Positions 1 to 8,066 of a stretch of DNA of 44,364 bases are shown piece after piece. Below the pieces are notes generated by a model. The model made no database searches and was not told the origin of the DNA. It worked only from the letters and a program-made list of their open reading frames with translations. This DNA comes from Opitutales bacterium (GTDB lineage Bacteria; Verrucomicrobiota; Verrucomicrobiia; Opitutales; UBA2995). Position numbers and translations under genes: made by a program. The stretch's first letter is position 1; every line of letters starts with the position of its first letter. The stretch covers positions 1 to 44,364 of the forward strand of contig JAJDZZ010000030.1 of NCBI GenBank assembly GCA_022824405.1, written 5' to 3'.

Positions 1-25
1 CTACCAAATATACCCGGCTGCATGC

Positions 26-53
26 GGTAGGGCAGCGGCATCCTTGCCGCGCC
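26..53 (+). repeat. REP-like palindrome, family A, stem variant GCGGC/GCCGC
   Basis: The element begins GGTAGGGCA and ends GCC, with a central hairpin whose arms are GCGGC and GCCGC around ATCCTT. Other copies at 24022-24049 and 44301-44328 keep the outer bases and loop but have AGAGC/GCTCT arms, so the stem changes in a compensatory way. The first 16 bases also recur at the extreme right end of the window. Confidence 0.75.
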
Positions 54-88
54 GATCAGGTTCAACGAAAGATATGGCATTCCAGAGC

Positions 89-159
89 AATCGCGGGATA
101 AACCCGCTCCTACAAACCTCCAACTGTTAAAATCGTAGGAGCGGCTTTACGCCGCGATT
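89..159. repeat. Inverted pair of REP-like palindromes, family B (BIME-like)
   Basis: Two copies face each other at 89-114 (minus) and 135-159 (plus), separated by about 20 bases. Each starts GTAGGAGCGG and ends CCGCGATT. The left copy has stem GCGGG/CCCGC around TTTAT; the right copy has GCGGC/GCCGC around TTTAC, so the stem is conserved by paired changes. The pair lies about 35 bases beyond the stop of the minus-strand Y1 transposase, the arrangement known for RAYT genes and their REP/BIME elements. The link to this transposase is inferred from position and known family behaviour. Confidence 0.75.
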
Positions 160-193
160 CTTTATTCCTGTTGTCCAAGTAACTGAACTCAAC

Positions 194-1162
194 TCAGCTG
201 AAAATACCTTTTCTCAAGTCTCGCATCACCATCATCCCGGAATCCTTCAGACCCAGCATCGGTCGGGCTCCCGATTTTCTGGATTTCCCAAATAGGCTGC
301 GATTCATTTCAAATATCTCGTTCACGAAGTCTTTTGAGCCCAGAACCAGGCCATCGCTGAAATACCGCACCCTCAATCTCAGCACCTGGGCAACAGGCAA
401 TTTCCCACCGGCTTCCACCACTTTCCTGATCCCCTCACGGTCAAGGTCTTCCGTTCCTTCCTGCGAGGGGTAGGAACCCGTCGGAAACAATATCTTTTGG
501 TAGGCGGACAAAGCAGCCTTGGCGGACCTGACCCCGAACGCCTGGGCCAGACCGACTCGAGCCTCCATCCTCCCCCCCACCGCTTCGGCATAACCGCAAT
601 AACCATAGTCTTCGGGATCCTCCACCAAACCTGCTCGCACCGGATTCAAATCGAGGTAAGCCGCCACGGTGCTCAAGCAAACCACACTGTCCTCAATGAG
701 CACACTCTTAAAACGCTCCGCCCACAAAGTCCCGTAACGGTGGTAAGTCCGGTTATACCAATTGGAGAAGCGTTGCTTTAACTCCTTTATGAACACGGAT
801 ACGTCTCCCATTCGGGCCAAGAGCTTTTCCCGTGCCGCTTGAGCTTCCTTTCCGCCCTTTTTCAGAACGGCTTCAAAAGCTTTTACTCGCCCTTTTTGCC
901 GCCCATATAATTTGGAATACCGTAACAACAATTCCTCATCGTTGACCTGCTGCCTCCTCGGCACGCGCACCAGGACGTGGAAGTGATTGGTCATGATGCA
1001 GTAGGTGAGAATTTCCACCCCACAGAACTTGGCCACGTACCAGAGTTGCTCCCTCAACTCTTCCTTGGCTTGATTATCCAATAGCATGGCCCCACCCACA
1101 ACGCGGGTCACGCAGTGATACACCGCACTGTTCCCTCTCACCTTCAACCTGGACATTCTCAT
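194..1162 (-). CDS. REP-associated tyrosine transposase (RAYT, Y1_Tnp/HUH family)
   Basis: This is a single-strand DNA transposase of the IS200-like Y1 superfamily, about 322 aa. The HUH metal-binding motif is visible as NHFHVLVR (His60 and His62 from the chosen start). A tyrosine-rich helix with WYNRTYHRYG near residues 135-143 is the likely place of the nucleophile. The C-terminal signature YLDLNPVRAGLV near residues 180-190 is a variant of the usual YxxLNPVRAGLV. The reading frame extends upstream to a GTG at 1207, but ATG at 1162 (or 1156), preceded by TTGGAAG, is better placed. RAYTs are normally single-copy genes that mobilise neighbouring REP palindromes and lack the terminal hairpins of IS200. 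The palindromes just past the 3' end fit this. Family assignment is firm; activity is unknown. Confidence 0.88.
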   Translation of the reverse strand: MRMSRLKVRGNSAVYHCVTRVVGGAMLLDNQAKEELREQLWYVAKFCGVEILTYCIMTNHFHVLVRVPRRQQVNDEELLLRYSKLYGRQKGRVKAFEAVLKKGGKEAQAAREKLLARMGDVSVFIKELKQRFSNWYNRTYHRYGTLWAERFKSVLIEDSVVCLSTVAAYLDLNPVRAGLVEDPEDYGYCGYAEAVGGRMEARVGLAQAFGVRSAKAALSAYQKILFPTGSYPSQEGTEDLDREGIRKVVEAGGKLPVAQVLRLRVRYFSDGLVLGSKDFVNEIFEMNRSLFGKSRKSGARPMLGLKDSGMMVMRDLRKGIFS

Positions 1163-1216
1163 TGCTTCCAAACCGCTGACCGTTTCGGCGCAACACGGAA
1201 AAACCACTGCCCAAGA

Positions 1217-1396
1217 TCAACCCATCAGGAAGCCTTTGCGGTGGGATACGCCCAGTACCTTTCTACACTCTCCGCAGTAGTAAATAAAGCGAACTCCCAA
1301 CAGAGTTCTGATTTTCTGCGCATGTATGGTGGTGACCTCTTTTTCGCAATGGGGGCATACCGGAGGTTCCAGGGAATTTTCTTTTATTTCAATCAT
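1217..1396 (-). CDS. Small zinc-ribbon protein
   Basis: A 59-aa protein with two metal-binding knuckles, CPHC and CGEC, about 30 residues apart, followed by a basic C-terminus KVLGVSHRKGF. The pattern is that of a conserved short zinc-ribbon family found in many bacteria, function unknown to me. An upstream TTG at 1459 would add 21 residues (80 aa in all), but they look unstructured, so ATG at 1396 is preferred. Neither start has a convincing ribosome-binding site. It sits 54 bases upstream of the transposase on the same strand and could be cotranscribed with it, though there is no evidence for a shared role. Confidence 0.6.
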   Translation of the reverse strand: MIEIKENSLEPPVCPHCEKEVTTIHAQKIRTLLGVRFIYYCGECRKVLGVSHRKGFLMG

Positions 1397-1610
1397 TTCG
1401 ATGGGTAGGCATAGTTGATGAAAGCGAAACTGAGTGAGAAATCTAAAGAAATCAACCAACCTCTTGTCTGTTGCAATATCAGGCCTCCCGATACTTGCTG
1501 CTTTAAGCCTAATATGACACAGTCAATGATCGTTTCATGGCCCCCTTACTCGACGAAGTTCAGCAAACCTCCTTTTGGAGGATGGAAATCCCCGGAGAAT
1601 GGTGGAGAAT

Positions 1611-1637
1611 GCGACGAGGGCGCCAATTAGGAATTAA
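1611..1637 (-). repeat. Half copy of the AATTCCT / GGCGCC intergenic repeat
   Basis: Read on the minus strand this gives AATTCCTAATTGGCGCCC, the same junction seen at 18231-18257 and 41040-41073, but the second GGCGCC arm is missing. It lies a few bases before the sulfatase start codon. Confidence 0.5.
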
Positions 1638-1648
1638 GTAACATCCAG

Positions 1649-3013
1649 ATGAAAATTATGAAAATACTTATCGGGAACCTTACCCAAATCCTGACCATGG
1701 TCGGGATGCTGACCATTGCTCCGGCATTCCTTTTTGCGGCCTCGGCCGACCGACCCAATATCGTGGTGATACTCACGGACGACCAGGGATACGCCGATAT
1801 CAGCTTCAATCCGCATCACCCCGAAGAGGTGTCGACACCCAACATGGACAAATTGGCGAGGGAAGGGGTGTTTTTCTCTCAGGCCTATACCAGCGGCCAC
1901 GTCTGTTCACCCACCAGAGCCGGTCTGATGCTGGGACGCTACCAACAACGGGTCGGAGTCTATACGGCCGGTGACGGAGGCAGAGGATTCGATCCGAAGC
2001 TGCCCATCTTTCCCGGCTTCCTGCCCCGCCAATACACCAGCATGGCAATTGGCAAATGGCACCTGGGATTGGACAATGATTATCCAAAGCTCAAGTGGCA
2101 CGCCTTGAGCCGCGGTTTCGACGAATGTTATAAATTCATGGGAAGAGGCGGACACGATTACTTCAAATTACAAGGGGTTAATAACACCGACTATGCCCCG
2201 ATCTACCGCGACAAAACCCGATTGAAGCCCGAGGAGTATCGGGGTTACCTGACCACCCGTTTAACCGAAGAAGCGGTCGATTTCATCGATCGACAGAAGG
2301 ACAATCCTTTCTTTCTCTACCTGGCCTACAACGCGGTGCATGCGCCGGCCCAAGCCCCCCAGGAGGATATCGAACGCTACCGAAAGAAATTTCCCAACCT
2401 CACCGAGAAGAGGACCATCCTCATGGCCATGCTCTATCACCTCGATTTGGGGGTCGGCTCGGTCGTCGATAAGCTGAAGGACGAGGGGTTATGGGAAAAC
2501 ACCCTCCTGTTCTTCCTCACCGACAATGGAGGCGCCAGGGCCATGGAAGCCGACAATGGCATACTTCGAGGATTCAAAGGCAGTCTCTACGAAGGGGGAG
2601 TTCGCACACCCTGGGTAGTGAGCTGGCCCGCCAGATTCAAAGGAGGACGCACCCTGCATACCCCCGTCATCTCGCTGGACATTCTTCCCACCGTGCTGGA
2701 CGCCATCGGGATAAAAGCGCCTGAGAAAACCCCCTTCGACGGCAAGAGCCTCCTGCCATTGCTGGACGGCCAATCCTCCGAGCATCATTCCGAACTTTAC
2801 TTCAACAGTGGCGAACCCAAAGGGGAATGGGCCGTCCGTCAGGGCGATTGGAAAGCTCACGGTTTCAAGAAAACCTTCAAACTCTACAATCTGGCCGACG
2901 ACCCCTCCGAAAAAAAGGACCTGGCCTCAAAAAACCCCGCCAAGGCAAAGGAACTGTTCCAACTCCACGCAGCCTGGTTAAAGGAAATGGTAAGGTCCGA
3001 GAAGGCGAAATAG
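1649..3013 (+). CDS. Secreted arylsulfatase (type I, formylglycine-dependent)
   Basis: A 454-aa sulfatase with an N-terminal signal peptide of about 30 residues (hydrophobic segment MVGMLTIAPAFLFAAS). The catalytic signature CSPTR at residues 86-90 is the CxPxR motif in which Cys is converted to formylglycine; the serine after Cys fits maturation by an anaerobic-type or FGE-type enzyme not seen here. Asp44-Asp45 (LTDDQG), Lys136 and His138 (GKWHLG), His231 and Asp292-Asn293 (TDNGG) match the metal and sulfate site. The length is usual for the family. It probably removes sulfate esters from a polysaccharide in the periplasm or outside the cell. It converges with the dehydrogenase gene, whose stop lies one base away. 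Confidence 0.93.
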   Translation: MKIMKILIGNLTQILTMVGMLTIAPAFLFAASADRPNIVVILTDDQGYADISFNPHHPEEVSTPNMDKLAREGVFFSQAYTSGHVCSPTRAGLMLGRYQQRVGVYTAGDGGRGFDPKLPIFPGFLPRQYTSMAIGKWHLGLDNDYPKLKWHALSRGFDECYKFMGRGGHDYFKLQGVNNTDYAPIYRDKTRLKPEEYRGYLTTRLTEEAVDFIDRQKDNPFFLYLAYNAVHAPAQAPQEDIERYRKKFPNLTEKRTILMAMLYHLDLGVGSVVDKLKDEGLWENTLLFFLTDNGGARAMEADNGILRGFKGSLYEGGVRTPWVVSWPARFKGGRTLHTPVISLDILPTVLDAIGIKAPEKTPFDGKSLLPLLDGQSSEHHSELYFNSGEPKGEWAVRQGDWKAHGFKKTFKLYNLADDPSEKKDLASKNPAKAKELFQLHAAWLKEMVRSEKAK

Positions 3014-3014
3014 A

Positions 3015-4112
3015 TCACACTCGGTGTAATTGACCCGGCACCAAAGGACTTCTTATGGCGTCAACAACGGCATCGGTGACCGAGGAGGTCGTTGCCGTGC
3101 CGCCCAGATCGGGCGTATGAAAGGAAGGATTTGCGGTGACCTTTTCAATTGCTTGCATCAGAGAGGCTGCCGCTTCCGGTTCGCCGAGATGTTCGAGCAT
3201 CATCACAGCGCTCCAAAACGTGCCAATCGGGTTGGCCACTCCCTTGCCGGCGATATCGAAAGCCGAGCCATGGATGGGTTCGAACATGGACGGAAACCTA
3301 CGTTCCGGGTTGATGTTGGCAGTGGGAGCGATACCGATCGATCCCGCCAGCGCGGCGGCCAGGTCGGACAGAATGTCGGCATGCAAATTGGTCGCCACAA
3401 CCGTATCGATGGTCTCGGGCTGCATGGTCATGCGTACCGTCATCGCATCGACCAACAATTTGTCCCAGGTAACATCCGGAAAACCGGCAGCAACCTGTGC
3501 CGCGATTTCGTCCCACAGCACCATGGCGTGGCGCTGGGCGTTGGATTTCGTTACCACGGTAAGCAACTTCCGGGGGCGCGAACGCGCCAATGCAAAGGCG
3601 AAGCGCATGATGCGCTCTACTCCGTTGCGGGTAAACACGGAAACTTCAGTGCCAACTTCTTCAGGTAATCCTCGGTGGGAGCGTCCGCCTTGGCCGGAAT
3701 ATTCGCCTTCCGTGTTTTCTCGCACGATGACCCAGTCGAGGTTCTTGGCCGTAGCATTTCGCAGGGGGCTGGTAATGCCCGGGAGGATGCGGGCCGGTCT
3801 GACATTGGCGTATTGATCCAGGGGCTGGCAGATGGCCAATCGTAGCCCCCACAAGGACAGGTGGTCCGGAACATCCGGAGCGCCCACCGCCCCGAATAAA
3901 ATTGCATCGAATGACTCGAGTTGTTCCGTTCCGTTCGCGGGCATGAAAGCCCCTCGGCTTTTGTACCGTTCCGACCCCCAATCTAAATGCTCAAAATCGA
4001 GCTGGAATTCACCGCTGCTTTCAGCCAGAACAGCTAAGGCCTCCAAGCCGGCAGAGATGACTTCCTTGCCAATACCGTCCCCGGGAATAGCCGCAATTTT
4101 GTAGGTGCGCAT
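3015..4112 (-). CDS. Tartrate / D-malate dehydrogenase-type enzyme (IMDH-IDH superfamily)
   Basis: A 365-aa NAD-dependent beta-decarboxylating dehydrogenase. It has the N-terminal GDGIGKEV motif (residues 11-18), substrate-binding arginines in LRLAICQPLDQYANVRP (residues 90-106) and RENTEGEYSGQGG (residues 131-143), the catalytic lysine in VTKSNAQRH (Lys189), metal-binding aspartates near 222, 246 and 250, and the NAD site EPIHGSAFDIAGKGVANP (residues 278-295). SLWGLRLAICQPLDQ is characteristic of the tartrate dehydrogenase/decarboxylase and D-malate dehydrogenase branch rather than of 3-isopropylmalate dehydrogenase. A role in breakdown of tartrate- or malate-like acids from sugar oxidation fits the neighbourhood, but substrate choice among tartrate, D-malate and isopropylmalate cannot be settled from sequence. 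It has its own ATG, with a 132-base gap to the next minus-strand gene upstream. Confidence 0.85.
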   Translation of the reverse strand: MRTYKIAAIPGDGIGKEVISAGLEALAVLAESSGEFQLDFEHLDWGSERYKSRGAFMPANGTEQLESFDAILFGAVGAPDVPDHLSLWGLRLAICQPLDQYANVRPARILPGITSPLRNATAKNLDWVIVRENTEGEYSGQGGRSHRGLPEEVGTEVSVFTRNGVERIMRFAFALARSRPRKLLTVVTKSNAQRHAMVLWDEIAAQVAAGFPDVTWDKLLVDAMTVRMTMQPETIDTVVATNLHADILSDLAAALAGSIGIAPTANINPERRFPSMFEPIHGSAFDIAGKGVANPIGTFWSAVMMLEHLGEPEAAASLMQAIEKVTANPSFHTPDLGGTATTSSVTDAVVDAIRSPLVPGQLHRV

Positions 4113-4244
4113 AATGGTCCTTAATGTCTGAAAGGGGTTGGAAATTCAAGTGGCATCTTATCAATGGCAAATTTGAGTCACACTTGCTAACAACCTTGTC
4201 CAATGCGATTCAACGGGAGGATTTGGCAGTCATTTAAAATACCT

Positions 4245-5876
4245 TCACTCGAATTCGATTCCGAATATCGATGCTCGATCCAGGCGGAATTTTATGACGA
4301 GTGTTTCATCGACGGGAACATTGAGATCAGATTCACCGTTCCAGGTAATTTCCTTCCAAAAAGCGTCGCCTTGAATGGGGTCGCAATCATCGAAACTGCG
4401 CCCCTTAACCGGTTTGTCGTCTGCAGTAGACAATTCAACGCGGACACCGCCGGCTCGTTTGGTCACTGCGTTTATCTTGAGGGTTTGACCAGGCGGGAGA
4501 ATTCCCACGGTGGCAAATTCTCCGATTTCCTCGGCTTCGACGGCGATGATCCGCCCTTTGGGCCAGATGGCATAGCCTGCGTAAAGCTCCATGTCCCCTC
4601 TAGGATACTTATGCGGTAGGTTGTAACCTTTATAGGGCAGAGCGAAGTCTCCGTTCGGCAATTCAAACAAACTGGGGAAAGAGAAGATACAGCCGCCATC
4701 CCATTCTCCAAAGGAAGCGGTTTCCAAAACAGCTCCCCCTGGCAGCCGGTTCCAAAAAATGCCGTCATGGCTAGACCATAGCCCGAGCGAACTCGTATCG
4801 TCTCGCGTATCCCAGACCGTTGGAAACATCAAATGGAGATCGGGAGCCCCGGGCATTGTCGTACGAATGCTCGTGTAAAAGCACTCAGAGGGAAGCGTTT
4901 CTCCCGGAACGGGCACAATCACAGGTTGAGATACATCGAAATCGCCGAAGGTGTCGCTTTCCGTCCGGCCGATTACGCGGCGACCGGGCCCGTGAAACTC
5001 CCCCGTCCAGGTCTTCCTGCGGTGGTCGCCAGCCCAGCGCGGCGAGCGAGGCCCAACCATCCAGGTGCGCGTATAGATAACATACTTTTTCAGGCGAGGA
5101 TCCCAGTATCCGGTCTCCATGCCATCGGTATGTTCAATCGTGAACGGTTCCGGCAAAGTCGTCCAATGGATACCGTCCGGTGAAACCGCGCCGCGAAGGC
5201 TGTAGAATTTTTCCGGATCCTCCCAGTCACCACGCAGTACCCGTGTTTCCCAGCGATCCGGATGCTTTTCGACGAATTTTTTGAAAACTTCAAGGGTCTG
5301 CCGGGTTCCCCCAACCGCCTTGTATCGTTCTTCCGGAGGACCATGTGGGTCGATAAAGACCGTGCCATTGGGTCCGCCTGCGAGCAAATTGTTCTCCATG
5401 CTGCCTTCAAACTCGCGCTGCCGCAATAGGGGTCGCTTCCAATTGTAGCCATCCTCCGATTCAAAATAGCAATCTCCGCCCGGGAGGCTTTTCCCCCAGG
5501 CTCTGTAGATATCCCCATCCTTCATCACGGTTTTGAAAATGATGTAATCTCTTTCCCACGGTTTTTCGCGTTTGATAACAGGCCCCTTCCGCTCCGCCGG
5601 CTGAGCTACTATCTTGATACCGAACGGCGAGGAAGGGCGACTCAACTGAGCGTCCCATGCCCCATAAACCGGATTGTCCAGCCCTTCCTCCACTTCGTTA
5701 ATTCGCTCGCCCTCATCATTGAGCCAATTCAGCGCCCCCGGTCGAATGTAGAAGAAGTCAGTGAAGAACAAGCGTTTGCCTGTTAACTCATAGGGCTCTC
5801 CCCAAAATGTCTTTTCCTTGGAGATCTTTTCCAAGTACTGAGCCGTTGATTCATCTGCCCGAAGAAGATTACCCAT
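4245..5876 (-). CDS. Secreted beta-propeller (GH32/GH43-like) protein, 5' end disturbed by a repeat
   Basis: About 543 aa from ATG at 5876. Repeating motifs such as SPDGIHW, SEDGYNW, SSHDGIFW, YKAVGG and GYWDPRLKKYVIYTR are typical of five-bladed propeller proteins related to GH32/43 glycosidases in Planctomycetes and Verrucomicrobia. Residues past about 430 form a beta-sandwich-like tail. A catalytic acid triad is not clear enough to assign an activity. The frame stays open upstream to an ATG at 6200 (651 aa). The residues just before the chosen start, CGLTLILGTLF, look like a signal-peptide core, yet their upstream part is encoded by a dispersed repeat (5901-5954, copy at 21160-21213). The native start may have been lost, or a start inside the repeat may be used. 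The region from 5955 to 6200 is repeat-derived and almost certainly not native coding sequence. Confidence 0.7.
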   Translation of the reverse strand: MGNLLRADESTAQYLEKISKEKTFWGEPYELTGKRLFFTDFFYIRPGALNWLNDEGERINEVEEGLDNPVYGAWDAQLSRPSSPFGIKIVAQPAERKGPVIKREKPWERDYIIFKTVMKDGDIYRAWGKSLPGGDCYFESEDGYNWKRPLLRQREFEGSMENNLLAGGPNGTVFIDPHGPPEERYKAVGGTRQTLEVFKKFVEKHPDRWETRVLRGDWEDPEKFYSLRGAVSPDGIHWTTLPEPFTIEHTDGMETGYWDPRLKKYVIYTRTWMVGPRSPRWAGDHRRKTWTGEFHGPGRRVIGRTESDTFGDFDVSQPVIVPVPGETLPSECFYTSIRTTMPGAPDLHLMFPTVWDTRDDTSSLGLWSSHDGIFWNRLPGGAVLETASFGEWDGGCIFSFPSLFELPNGDFALPYKGYNLPHKYPRGDMELYAGYAIWPKGRIIAVEAEEIGEFATVGILPPGQTLKINAVTKRAGGVRVELSTADDKPVKGRSFDDCDPIQGDAFWKEITWNGESDLNVPVDETLVIKFRLDRASIFGIEFE

Positions 5877-5900
5877 GAACAAGGTTCCAAGAATAAGCGT

Positions 5901-5954
5901 TAGCCCGCATTTCCCACAAATTTCGTGGCGAGCGAACGGAGATCGAGCGCTGGC
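5901..5954. repeat. Dispersed intergenic repeat (CCCGCAT...CGAGCGCTGG)
   Basis: This about 54-base stretch closely matches 21160-21213: both run TAGCCCGCAT, then a CACAAA/CACCAAAA variant, then TTCGTGGCGAGCGAACGGA, then TCGAG(C/T)GCTGG. A partial third copy is at 21128-21157. Here it overlaps the upstream-extended frame of the propeller protein and abuts its signal-peptide-like segment. Confidence 0.75.
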
Positions 5955-5994
5955 CTCGGGTGACCCCTTCCTCCGCTTCCGGACTAGTGTGACG

Positions 5995-6155
5995 TCCCTC
6001 AAATAAACCACCACAGAGAGGGAGAAACCACGGATTACACGGATGGGCACGGATAGAAATTTTAACGCCAACGGCGTTGAACTCCAAAGCCCAGTGTCGC
6101 GTAGCGCACGCTGGGTAGGAACAGGAACAAAATTACGAACCCCAACGGGGTTCCA
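5995..6155. repeat. Mosaic intergenic repeat block with three hairpins
   Basis: The block contains CACAGAGAGGG and ACCACGGATTACACGGATG (the minus-strand form of the CCGTGTAATCCGTGGT repeat also at 40963-40990 and 41097-41125). Three hairpins follow: AACGCCAACGGCGTT (6064-6078), CCCAG...CTGGG around a GTCGCGTAGCGCAC core (6089-6114), and GAACCCCAACGGGGTTC (6137-6153). The first and third share the loop AACG/CAACG context with swapped stem pairs. Together with 6156-6372, where nothing coding is seen, this fills the gap between the propeller and beta-helix genes. Confidence 0.6.
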
Positions 6156-6372
6156 CAAACATGGTGATCGTGATGGGGGATATCCTGAAGGCAAATTCAT
6201 ACGAAAAAGTCCGTCCTTGGTGTGAACAAATTAACGGGACATGACACTAGCGACCGGAATCCTCGAGATGGACGGTTCAAGATAGGGTTCGCGCATGATA
6301 TCATGTTTTTTTACTATTCGAATGCGATTCTATCACCGCCAACTGGCATGATCGGGAGCGACAGGAAAGAAT

Positions 6373-8019
6373 CTATCTAACTGATGCATAGTCAGGCAAT
6401 ACGATGAGGGGAAATTGGGTCAGAGACTGGCCAAGCGACTCGAAATCACCCCAAACGGTTATGGACTTGGATCCAGTCGAAACCACGACACTCCACTTCG
6501 TTCCAAGTCGAACCGTGCGACCCACTAAATCCTCAGCGCCTGAATAACGCATGAATGTCAGCTTCGTTTGCACTGAACCCGGATCAAAAGACGCCTCACG
6601 AATCGACAGTTCCAGACCAGGGGCAAGGTCCAGGTCCGTGGGGCGCACTTCCTGATTGTCTTCGATAATGGGAGATTCGCCTTCATCCCGATCGACAACG
6701 ATTTCGCCTTTTTCATTACCGTAAACCACATTGTCCCGAATAACGGATGGCTGGTAATGGGTGAACACCTGCGAATAGGAAATTCCAGGTCCTCCAAGAT
6801 TTTCCGTGACCAGGTTGCCTTCCATAACGGAATAGCCATCGACCAGGCGAACCGCTCCGCCCGTTTGATTCCGAACGATGACGTTGCCAATGATCCGGGC
6901 GCGACCTTCCTTACTGACCCGAATAGCCCCTACCCCGCCACCGGTCGTCCAATTGCCAGCGAAGAAATTTTCCTTAATCAACGGCTCGCCATCGCGCATG
7001 GTGTAAATGCCTCCGCCATCGTCGTCTCCCTCATTCCCGACAATCCAATTGTTAAGAATCTCAGGACTGGAGAAATATTCGCAATAGATGCCTCCCGCAT
7101 CGCTGCGTCCCATCGCTCGATTGTGCGCGATCACGTTATTTCTGATCAACGGAGACGCTTCGTGGCTGCAAGCAATGGCGCCGCCACTGCTGCTGCGCGT
7201 GCGATAAATGTCTTTTGTGCCGGATACGTTTCCTATGAAAACATTATTCTCCACCTCAGCTCGCGGACGGCCTTCAAGTCGAACCCAGCCGTAAATGGAG
7301 AGTCCGCCGCCATCCCCGAACTCCGTCCAATTGTCTTTGAAAATATTGTTCTTTATCTTCGGTACAGCATCGAACAAACAGGCGATCCCGCCTCCACGAT
7401 TGCCTGCCTGATGGAACGTGCCGGGCCTCACCTCGGGAGGAGAGACCGTGTAGCTGTCCAGTATCCGATTATTGGTTATGACCGGCGATACACCATCGCA
7501 AAGAATCGCTCCGCCATGGCCGAAAGCCCGCCCGCGTCGAATCACGAAACCATCGATGCGACAGTTATCCGACCCAACCAGAACGCGCCGTTCATGCAGT
7601 CCGTCCAAAATCGTCTCAAATTTGAAAATGTCGCGTTTCCAGGAGTTGGCGGAATATCCGCCTAAGAGATCTACAAAGGGTCGGCATTCCAACGTGCTGC
7701 GATCATAAGTCCCTTCCGCAACCTTTATCGCTACTTTATTGTTCTCAGTTGGCTCATCGACAGCCACAAGAGCCTTCTCAATCGAGGCCCAAGGGCGCTT
7801 GCTGCTACCATTGCCAGTCTCATCATTTCCTGAAGCGACGGATACATGTAGAATATGGGCATAACCGGCCGCATCCACCGACTCGGTTGACGGACCGATC
7901 TTCGCCATTTCGCCAACCGCCCTGGCATGCGGCGCCGAATAAGTGGCTAAAGCAAGGAGTAAAACGACAGCAAAAAACGCATACACGGATTTCAGAATTT
8001 TTTGCGCGGAAATTTTCAT
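6373..8019 (-). CDS. Secreted right-handed parallel beta-helix protein
   Basis: 548 aa with a clear signal peptide (hydrophobic residues 12-27, AFFAVVLLLALATYSA). The N-terminal part, LHVSVASGNDETGNGSSKRPWASIEKAL, is the usual entry to pectate-lyase-like beta-helices (DUF1565 type). Residues about 140-450 carry many ladder motifs such as PVITNNRI, PKIKNNIF, AEVENNVFIGN, PLIRNNVIAHN and ARIIGNVIVRN with GGGI turns. This fold is common in polysaccharide lyases, hydrolases and carbohydrate-binding proteins; no catalytic residues can be assigned. It lies 47 bases downstream of the 8067-10925 FG-GAP gene on the same strand, so the two are probably one transcript. A glycan-binding or degrading role is inferred from fold and context. 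Confidence 0.85.
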   Translation of the reverse strand: MKISAQKILKSVYAFFAVVLLLALATYSAPHARAVGEMAKIGPSTESVDAAGYAHILHVSVASGNDETGNGSSKRPWASIEKALVAVDEPTENNKVAIKVAEGTYDRSTLECRPFVDLLGGYSANSWKRDIFKFETILDGLHERRVLVGSDNCRIDGFVIRRGRAFGHGGAILCDGVSPVITNNRILDSYTVSPPEVRPGTFHQAGNRGGGIACLFDAVPKIKNNIFKDNWTEFGDGGGLSIYGWVRLEGRPRAEVENNVFIGNVSGTKDIYRTRSSSGGAIACSHEASPLIRNNVIAHNRAMGRSDAGGIYCEYFSSPEILNNWIVGNEGDDDGGGIYTMRDGEPLIKENFFAGNWTTGGGVGAIRVSKEGRARIIGNVIVRNQTGGAVRLVDGYSVMEGNLVTENLGGPGISYSQVFTHYQPSVIRDNVVYGNEKGEIVVDRDEGESPIIEDNQEVRPTDLDLAPGLELSIREASFDPGSVQTKLTFMRYSGAEDLVGRTVRLGTKWSVVVSTGSKSITVWGDFESLGQSLTQFPLIVLPDYASVR

Positions 8020-8066
8020 TGTGCGAAACGCGGCATTTTCTGAAAGCGCGAAGGCAAGGATTTTGC

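Noticed and set aside
5877-6200. N-terminal extension of the propeller protein as native coding sequence
   Set aside because: It is encoded by dispersed repeats that also occur in non-coding gaps.
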